From: an uncultured Caulobacterales bacterium
GTDB lineage: Bacteria; Pseudomonadota; Alphaproteobacteria; Caulobacterales; Caulobacteraceae
Direction: 5' to 3'
NCBI GenBank assembly: GCA_903889785.1
Contig: CAISYT010000092.1
Location: 1-10,675 of the forward strand
DNA: 10,675 nucleotides
Every line of letters begins with the position of its first letter. The stretch's first letter is position 1. The translations under genes and the position numbers were made by a program. Below are positions 5,907-10,675 of this stretch, one piece after another. The notes beneath the pieces were generated by a model. That model was given only the letters and a program-made list of their open reading frames with translations. It made no database searches and was not told the origin of the DNA.

Positions 5907-6854
5907 ATGGCGGATATGCCGCCCCTGATCGCGGTCGAAGGCGCGCCCGTTCCGGCGGGACTTCAGGCCGCCTGGCTTATGGGCGCAGATGGCACACGGT
6001 TGCGAACTGCCCTGCTTGAGCCAAGGGGCAGGCCGCGCGGGTCAGTTGTGCTGAGCGTAGGCCGCACGGAATACCTGGAAAAGTATTTCGAGACGGCGCA
6101 AGCGCTGGCCGACCGTGGATTTGCTGTGTTGCTGCATGACTGGCGCGGCCAGGGCCTTAGTGATCGGCTGCTAAGCGACAGATTGCGCGGCCATGCTGTC
6201 GGTTTCGATGCGTTCCTCGACGATTATCAGCGCCTGCTGGCGGTTTACCTGTCTCGCTTGCCAAAACCCTGGTTCATGGTGGGCCATTCGATGGGGGGGT
6301 GCCTCAATCTGATGACCCTGGCCAAGGGCGAGACCCGGTTTGCGGCGGCGGTGCTGCTGGCACCGATGCTGGGGCTGAACCTATCGGCCGTAAATCGTGC
6401 CGTGGCCGGCCCGCTCAGCCGCCTCTTCGACAGCCTCGGACGCGGTGGCGACTATGTGCTGGGGCAGAAGGGCACGCCCTGGCCGGCGTTTGACATTAAC
6501 CTGCTGACACATGACCGGGTGCGCTATGCGCGCATGCACGCCCAGCTGTTGGCCAATCCGGAGCTGAAACTTGGCGGGCCGACCTGGAGCTGGCTGGCTT
6601 CGGCCGTAGCGGCGATGCGCTGGCTGGCGCGGGACGCGGATCTCAGCGCGATTCGAATTCCCGTGACCGTATTGAGTGCCCAGGCCGACAGCATTGTCGA
6701 CAACGCCGCGCAGGCGCTTGCCGCGGAAAGGCTGTCAAAGGGAACACTGGTCCAGGTGCCCGGTGCCAATCATGAGATTTTGCAGGAGACCGACCCCAGG
6801 CGGGCCGTGTTCCTCGAAGCGTTTGATCAGCTGGCGGCGTTCGTCGCGGCTTAA
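5907..6854 (+). CDS. Alpha/beta hydrolase, lysophospholipase/monoacylglycerol lipase-like (serine aminopeptidase S33 fold)
   Basis: Predicted serine esterase or lipase of 315 residues. Seen: the nucleophile elbow GHSMGG with Ser128, the oxyanion-side segment VVLSVGRTEYLEKY at about 47-60, HDWRGQGLSDR at 78-87 as in PldB-like lysophospholipases, the catalytic acid in VLSAQADSIVD (Asp261), and the histidine in VPGANHEIL (His289). There is no signal peptide, so it is probably cytoplasmic. The ATG at 5907 lies seven bases after the SCP-2 gene's stop; a TTG at 5904 and an ATG at 5916 are alternatives. No strong ribosome site is seen, which fits translational coupling. The substrate is unknown; lysophospholipid or monoacylglycerol is inferred from the fold and from the SCP-2 partner. 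Its stop overlaps that of the convergent phosphatase gene. Confidence 0.88.
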   Translation: MADMPPLIAVEGAPVPAGLQAAWLMGADGTRLRTALLEPRGRPRGSVVLSVGRTEYLEKYFETAQALADRGFAVLLHDWRGQGLSDRLLSDRLRGHAVGFDAFLDDYQRLLAVYLSRLPKPWFMVGHSMGGCLNLMTLAKGETRFAAAVLLAPMLGLNLSAVNRAVAGPLSRLFDSLGRGGDYVLGQKGTPWPAFDINLLTHDRVRYARMHAQLLANPELKLGGPTWSWLASAVAAMRWLARDADLSAIRIPVTVLSAQADSIVDNAAQALAAERLSKGTLVQVPGANHEILQETDPRRAVFLEAFDQLAAFVAA

Positions 6855-7669
6855 GTCGCGGCCGGTCGCAGGATTTCGACGGCGGCATCGATCATCCCAC
6901 GATCCCCCCCGATCACGACCTGACCCCCCAGGGTGCCGACAGCATTCCCGCGCCAGTCCGTCACCGCCCCGCCAGCGCCCTCGATCACCGGGATCGCGGC
7001 GTCGATGTCCCAGCACTTCAGGCCGGCCTCGACGACCAGATCCAGCGTGCCGGCCGCCACCATAGCATAGGCATAGGCATCACACCCCAGGCGGGCTAAG
7101 CGCGTGGCGGCGCGCAGTTGGGTCCAGGCGGCGCGTTCGGCGAGGTTGAAGCAGGATTCTGGATCGGTGGTGGCGATGACGGCGCGCGAGACGTCGGCGC
7201 AGGCACGGACGTTCAGGGGTGTCGCGGTCCCGTCGCGGCCCACCAGCCGCGAGCCCGAGGCGGAGCCGATATAGGTTTCGCCCAAAAAGGCTTGGCCGAT
7301 GGAGCCCAGCACAGCACGGCCCTGCCAACGCAGGCCGATCAAGGTGGTCCAAAGCGGCAGGCCGGCAATGAAGGCGCGCGTGCCGTCGACCGGATCGAGC
7401 ACCCAGACGAACTCAGCGTCGTCACGGTCGCGGCCGTATTCCTCGCCGATCACGCCGTGCTCTGGATAGCGTGCCGTGATCATTTGGCGGATCGCTGCCT
7501 CCGCACCGCGATCAGCTTCGGTGACAGGGTCAAAAGCGCCAGGCCCGCCCTTATCGTCCAGCCCGTGGTCAGCGCGGAACAGCGGTAGGATAGCCTCGCC
7601 GGCAGCGGCGTTAAGCTGAAGCAAGAAGCCGTCAAGTTCGGCGAGGCGTTCGGGGAGCAGGCCGGTCAT
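6851..7669 (-). CDS. hisN: Inositol-monophosphatase-family phosphatase, probably histidinol-phosphatase
   Basis: Mg-dependent phosphatase of 272 residues; the closest type I recognise is the HisN-like histidinol-phosphatase that completes histidine synthesis in many alphaproteobacteria and actinobacteria. Seen: the DPVTEADRGAE segment (47-57), GEE with metal ligands Glu76 and Glu77, the signature WVLDPVDGTRAFI (89-101) with Asp92 and Asp95, and the C-terminal metal-binding CWDIDAAIPVIEGAGG (Asp221). The phrase DGTRAFI followed by GLPLWTTLIGL favours the histidinol-phosphatase branch over SuhB or CysQ. The ATG at 7669 has TAAGG about eight bases upstream. It lies 49 bp downstream of the XRE regulator on the same strand. 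No other his gene is in view, so the specific substrate rests on family resemblance; another sugar or nucleotide phosphate remains possible. Confidence 0.8.
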   Translation of the reverse strand: MTGLLPERLAELDGFLLQLNAAAGEAILPLFRADHGLDDKGGPGAFDPVTEADRGAEAAIRQMITARYPEHGVIGEEYGRDRDDAEFVWVLDPVDGTRAFIAGLPLWTTLIGLRWQGRAVLGSIGQAFLGETYIGSASGSRLVGRDGTATPLNVRACADVSRAVIATTDPESCFNLAERAAWTQLRAATRLARLGCDAYAYAMVAAGTLDLVVEAGLKCWDIDAAIPVIEGAGGAVTDWRGNAVGTLGGQVVIGGDRGMIDAAVEILRPAAT

Positions 7670-7718
7670 GCGTCCAGCCTTACCCTTGGTTGTGGCGCGG
7701 CCTCAAGAGAAAGGCGTC

Positions 7719-8105
7719 TTAAGCCACGTCTGACTGATCGGTGCCGCTATGAAGCGACTTGGCTAAATCCAACAGTCGGCGGCGGCGTTCGCTGAGCTGG
7801 TAGTAGGCGCGGATCAGATCCATCGTTTCCTTACGCGCGAACATCTCGCCACCGTCGGCGCCATGATCGGCCGGCGCGGTTCGGCGGGCAGCCTCTGTCA
7901 GGCCATCGTAGAAATAGCCGACCGGAACATCCAGCGCCTCAGACAGCGCCCAAAGTCGGGCGGCGGAAATGCGGTTAGCACCGCATTCGTACTTCTGGAT
8001 CTGCTGAAAACGCACGCCAACAGGCCCGGCCAGTTGTTGCTGGGTCAGGCCTAGTAGGCGGCGGCGAAGCCGCTTGCCGAGATAGACGTCGACATCGTTA
8101 CCCAT
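7719..8105 (-). CDS. XRE-family HTH transcriptional regulator
   Basis: 128 residues. The Cro/C1-type HTH covers about 8-64: LGKRLRRRLLGLTQQQLAGPVGVRFQQIQKYECGANRIS in continuous series, then SAARLWALSEALDVPVGYFYDGL. It is followed by a linker and a C-terminal helical segment with METMDLIRAYY-like character (94-118) ending RRRRLLDLAKSLH. The family is abundant in Caulobacterales and Rhizobiales; its effectors are mostly unknown. Compared with relatives I remember, the first helix between the glycine and LLG is two residues shorter, inside a CGC-repeat stretch. The ATG at 8105 has GGGAG nine bases upstream; an in-frame ATG at 8207 adds unconserved residues and has no ribosome site. It probably shares a transcript with the phosphatase downstream and is divergent from the acyltransferase. 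A palindrome at 8142-8158 may be its own operator. Confidence 0.88.
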   Translation of the reverse strand: MGNDVDVYLGKRLRRRLLGLTQQQLAGPVGVRFQQIQKYECGANRISAARLWALSEALDVPVGYFYDGLTEAARRTAPADHGADGGEMFARKETMDLIRAYYQLSERRRRLLDLAKSLHSGTDQSDVA

Positions 8106-8141
8106 GGGACAGAGCTCCCTATCCTTGCAATGGTGGGGCGT

Positions 8142-8158
8142 CGTTCCAAAACGGAACG
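8142..8158. promoter_or_regulatory. Candidate operator: 6-bp inverted repeat upstream of the XRE gene
   Basis: CGTTCC (8142-8147) and GGAACG (8153-8158) are perfect inverted half-sites separated by AAAAC. It lies 37 bp before the XRE start and 162 bp before the acyltransferase start. Position and dyad symmetry fit autoregulation by the XRE dimer. I recognise no sure promoter beside it, and a transcript hairpin is the alternative. Confidence 0.35.
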
Positions 8159-8320
8159 GCTTGCAGCCTGAGCCACAAGTCGCGCGCCAAGCGAAATGGC
8201 ACAGCATCAGCGCTCTTTCGACGCGAATTCAGTGTCTGCATCGCTCTGGGGCCCTGCAGTCTGGGTTTCGACCCTAGCGTCCTTTTGTGTGTTTCCGATG
8301 ATCCCTCTAGAAGGGCAGAG

Positions 8321-9253
8321 ATGACGAAGATAAAAACGCCTCTGGGGCAGGATCTGGCGTGGCGGCTTGAGGCCGTGGGCTTTGATCTGTTCACCGGTCT
8401 GGTGCGGCTGCTGGGGGTGGATGCGGCCTCTGCTTTCGGCGGCTGGCTGATCAGAACGCTTGGCCCGCTGAGCGGCGCAACCCATCGGCTAGCGCGACGC
8501 AATATCGAATTGGCCTTTCCGGACAATGACTCTGCCTGGCGCGAGCAGGTGTTGGCCGACCAGTGGGAGAACCTGGGCCGTACGTTCTTTGAAATTCCAG
8601 TGATGGAGCGGGTTCTGCCGTCGACGGGCCGCGTCGAACTCGTAAATGGTGAGCGGTTGCACCAGATCGCCGCAGGCGGCCGGCCGGTCGTATTTGTGTC
8701 CGGGCATTTCTCAAATTGGGAAGTGATGCCGGCGGCCATCGTTGACAGCGGTGTGATCTGTCAAATGACCTATCGCGCGACCAACAATCCCTATGTCGAC
8801 GATCGCATCAAGAAGAGCCGCTTCCGTTACGGCGTGCGGTTGTTCGCACCCAAGGGCGGCGACGGCTCGCGCGAACTCCTCAAGGCCATGAACCGCGGAG
8901 AGTCGGTTGCGCTGATGAATGACCAGAAGTTCAATAGCGGTGTGGCGGCCCCGTTCTTTGGACACCTGGCCCATACGGCACCTGCGCCGACGCGTCTGGC
9001 TTTGCGGTTCGGCGCGGTGCTTCAGCCGATGTCGGTGCAGCGGATCAAGGGCGCGCGGTTCCGCGCCGTGGTGCATGAGCCAATCGAACTTCCGCATACT
9101 GGCAACCGCAGCGAGGACATCGCCGCCGGGGTGCGGGCAGTGAACGCCTTCGTCGAGGCGCGCATCCGCGAGCGGCCGTCGGAGTGGTTCTGGGTCCATA
9201 AGCGATGGGCGAACGCGGTCTATGACGGGACCGAGGACCTGCCCCAGGCATAG
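8321..9253 (+). CDS. lpxL: Lipid A biosynthesis acyltransferase, LpxL/HtrB family
   Basis: Inner-membrane acyltransferase that adds a secondary acyl chain to a lipid A precursor. 310 residues, close to E. coli LpxL (306). Seen: the catalytic HX4E motif in SGHFSNWE (His129, Glu134), the preceding block RRNIELAFPD and NLGRTFFE shared by the family, MTYRATNNPYVD, the substrate-side MNDQKFNSGVAAPFFG (199-214) and the C-terminal RPSEWFWVHKRW (285-296). The N-terminus is mildly hydrophobic at about 21-50, consistent with membrane attachment. The ATG at 8321 has AAGG seven bases upstream; a TTG at 8285 would extend it without a ribosome site. Which acyl chain or which of the LpxL/LpxM positions it serves cannot be read from sequence. 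It is divergent from the XRE regulator, with 215 bp between the starts. Confidence 0.88.
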   Translation: MTKIKTPLGQDLAWRLEAVGFDLFTGLVRLLGVDAASAFGGWLIRTLGPLSGATHRLARRNIELAFPDNDSAWREQVLADQWENLGRTFFEIPVMERVLPSTGRVELVNGERLHQIAAGGRPVVFVSGHFSNWEVMPAAIVDSGVICQMTYRATNNPYVDDRIKKSRFRYGVRLFAPKGGDGSRELLKAMNRGESVALMNDQKFNSGVAAPFFGHLAHTAPAPTRLALRFGAVLQPMSVQRIKGARFRAVVHEPIELPHTGNRSEDIAAGVRAVNAFVEARIRERPSEWFWVHKRWANAVYDGTEDLPQA

Positions 9254-9345
9254 TCTGCGGCGGCTTAGCCCGGCCTAAAAACACCCCTCGTGTCGGTCCG
9301 GCTATGTTATGATCGCAGCGATGTCTTGAGGAGATCGATACCGAG

Positions 9346-9396
9346 GTGAAGGCGGCACGCGCATCCTCGCTAAAGCGGCACGGACCGGTCGCATAG
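9346..9396 (+). CDS. Possible 16-codon leader peptide before the glutamate-synthase-like gene
   Basis: GTG at 9346 opens a short frame, MKAARASSLKRHGPVA, ending in TAG at 9394-9396, two bases before the downstream ATG at 9399. GAGGAG (9328-9333) lies 12 bases before the GTG, a rather long spacing. The downstream gene has almost no ribosome site of its own, so delivery of ribosomes by this frame is conceivable. It could equally be chance. Confidence 0.25.
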   Translation: MKAARASSLKRHGPVA

Positions 9397-9398
9397 GT

Positions 9399-10675
9399 AT
9401 GGCGGATCGGTCTTATCCCAACCGGACGACCGATGGGGGCTGGCGGCGCAGGCCCCGTGCTCGGCAAGGGCGGCTCGACCGCTTCTCCACCTTTATTGTT
9501 TGCGTGGTCGTGACCGTGGTCGCGATCGGTATGGCGGGGCGCTGGCCCGGACTTTGGGCCCTGGCCGGCGCGGCGGGTCTGCTCAGTCTGGTCGGCATGG
9601 TCGATCTGATCCAGACCCACCATTCGATCCAGCGCAACTATCCGATCCTGGGCCATATCCGCTGGCTCGCCGAACTGATCCGGCCGGAAATCCGCCAGTA
9701 TCTGATCGAGAGTGACCAGGACGCTGTTCCTTTCTCTCGCAGTCAGCGCTCGCTGGTCTATGCGCGCGCGAAGAACGAGGGCAGCGAGCAGCCGTTTGGT
9801 ACCCTGCTGGACGTTTATCGCCAGGGCTACGAGTTCATCGGGCACTCCAATCAGCCGGTGAAGCCGGGCGATCCGAAGACCTATCGCGTGACCATCGGCA
9901 ATGCGCAGTGCGCCAAGCCCTATTCAGCCTCTGTGTTCAATGTCTCGGCCATGAGTTTCGGCTCGTTGAGCGCCAATGCCGTGCGGGCGCTGAATAAGGG
10001 CGCTCAGATGGGTGGTTTTGCCCAGGATACGGGTGAGGGCAGCATCAGCCCCTACCATCGCGAGTTTGGCGGCGACCTGATCTGGGAAATCGGCAGCGGC
10101 TATTTCGGCTGTCGCACCGAGGACGGCCATTTTGACCCTGAGGCGTTTGCGGCCCAGGCCGGTGCAGATCAGGTCAAGATGATCGAGATCAAGCTAAGCC
10201 AGGGTGCCAAGCCGGGCCACGGCGGCATATTACCGGGCACCAAGGTCACGCCTGAGATTGCCGCCACGCGTGGGGTGCCGGTGGGGGTAGACTGTATGTC
10301 CCCGGCCAAGCACAGCGCCTTTTCAACGCCGCTTGAGATGATGGCGTTCATCCAGCAGCTACGCACCCTGTCCGGCGGTAAGCCGGTTGGTTTCAAGCTC
10401 TGCATCGGCCATCCGTGGGAATTCATGGGCATGGTCAAGGCTATGCTGGAGAGTGGCATCTATCCTGACTTCATCGTCGTCGATGGCTCCGAAGGCGGCA
10501 CAGGTGCGGCACCGGTGGAGTTTTCCGACCACCTAGGCGTGCCCATGCGCGAAGGCCTGCTTGTGGTGCACAACACCCTGGTGGGTGCAGGCTTGCGCGA
10601 CAAGGTCAAGATCGGGGCGGCAGGCAAGATCACAAGTGCCTTTGATATCGCCGCTGTTCTGGGCCTGGGTGCCGA
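9399..10675 (+). CDS. Membrane-anchored FMN-binding glutamate synthase family protein, C-terminus cut by the window edge
   Basis: 425 codons are visible of a protein whose relatives (for example Bacillus YerD, from memory) run to a little over 500. An Arg-rich start is followed by two hydrophobic segments at about 31-47 and 50-68, so the protein is probably tethered to the inner membrane with the catalytic part in the cytoplasm. From about 150 onwards it matches the FMN/glutamate-synthase domain: VSAMSFGSLSANAVRALNKGA, NTGEG-like DTGEGSISPYH, IEIKLSQGAKPGHGGILPG, and VDGSEGGTGAAP near 361-372. The amidotransferase domain of true GltB is absent at the N-terminus, so classic glutamate synthase activity by this chain alone is not expected; the physiological reaction of this stand-alone family is not settled as far as I know. 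The ATG at 9399 is the only in-frame start before a stop at 9327 and has only a poor site (ATAGGT). Confidence 0.88.
   Translation, partial: MADRSYPNRTTDGGWRRRPRARQGRLDRFSTFIVCVVVTVVAIGMAGRWPGLWALAGAAGLLSLVGMVDLIQTHHSIQRNYPILGHIRWLAELIRPEIRQYLIESDQDAVPFSRSQRSLVYARAKNEGSEQPFGTLLDVYRQGYEFIGHSNQPVKPGDPKTYRVTIGNAQCAKPYSASVFNVSAMSFGSLSANAVRALNKGAQMGGFAQDTGEGSISPYHREFGGDLIWEIGSGYFGCRTEDGHFDPEAFAAQAGADQVKMIEIKLSQGAKPGHGGILPGTKVTPEIAATRGVPVGVDCMSPAKHSAFSTPLEMMAFIQQLRTLSGGKPVGFKLCIGHPWEFMGMVKAMLESGIYPDFIVVDGSEGGTGAAPVEFSDHLGVPMREGLLVVHNTLVGAGLRDKVKIGAAGKITSAFDIAAVLGLGA

Noticed and set aside
8263..8274. GGGT-TTCG-ACCC tetraloop hairpin upstream of lpxL
   Set aside because: Only four base pairs, no adjacent T run, and no gene ending nearby that would need a terminator; it may be chance.
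9285..9313. TATGAT at 9308-9313 as a -10 for the glutamate-synthase-like gene
   Set aside because: No acceptable -35 at 15-18 bp upstream, and one hexamer alone is not enough evidence.
9045..9845. A 266-codon minus-strand frame across the lpxL end and the next gene's start
   Set aside because: It overlaps two recognisable plus-strand proteins and is low-complexity Pro/Arg-rich.

Overview
The window is GC-rich, gene-dense chromosomal DNA from an alphaproteobacterium. Protein style suggests Caulobacterales or a near relative: the HTH regulator has the VDVYLGKRL / FQQIQKYECGANRIS pattern common there, and one promoter fits the Caulobacter housekeeping form TTGNCNS-N10-GCTANAW. The genus is inference. 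I see no tRNA, rRNA, CRISPR array, insertion sequence or phage gene. Ten proteins are supported, two of them cut by the window edges.

Left part (1-3973, all minus strand): an envelope-sugar block, transcribed right to left. It holds an 80-residue membrane-anchored protein of unknown function, kdsD (arabinose 5-phosphate isomerase, first step to KDO), a phosphomannomutase/phosphoglucomutase (sugar 1-phosphates for nucleotide sugars) and, after a 182-bp gap with a palindrome, ugd (UDP-glucose dehydrogenase, making UDP-glucuronate; cut by the left edge). The small gene and kdsD overlap by ATGA. A likely promoter for the block sits in the 102-bp divergent gap at 3974-4075, opposite gpmA.

Middle (4076-5899): gpmA (glycolytic phosphoglycerate mutase, plus strand) converges on an Hsp20 gene (minus strand). 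The Hsp20 gene has a near-consensus sigma-32 promoter, a roughly 100-nt leader ending in a hairpin with the geometry of a ROSE RNA thermometer, and a clear intrinsic terminator. This is the most informative regulatory region in the window. Divergent from it, a one-domain SCP-2 sterol-carrier protein is followed 7 bp later by an alpha/beta hydrolase resembling lysophospholipases and monoacylglycerol lipases.

Right part (5907-10675): the hydrolase and a histidinol-phosphatase-type inositol-monophosphatase-family gene end tail to tail, sharing the four bases TTAA for both stops. An XRE-family regulator lies just upstream of that phosphatase and is divergent from an LpxL/HtrB-type lipid A acyltransferase; a palindrome near the regulator start is a candidate operator. 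The window ends inside a membrane-anchored FMN-binding glutamate-synthase-family protein.

Overall this is mostly core metabolism and envelope biogenesis. I found no convincing new multi-gene system. The points most worth checking are the two-layer heat control of hsp20, the small membrane protein coupled to kdsD, the palindrome between pmm and ugd, and the XRE/lpxL intergenic palindrome.
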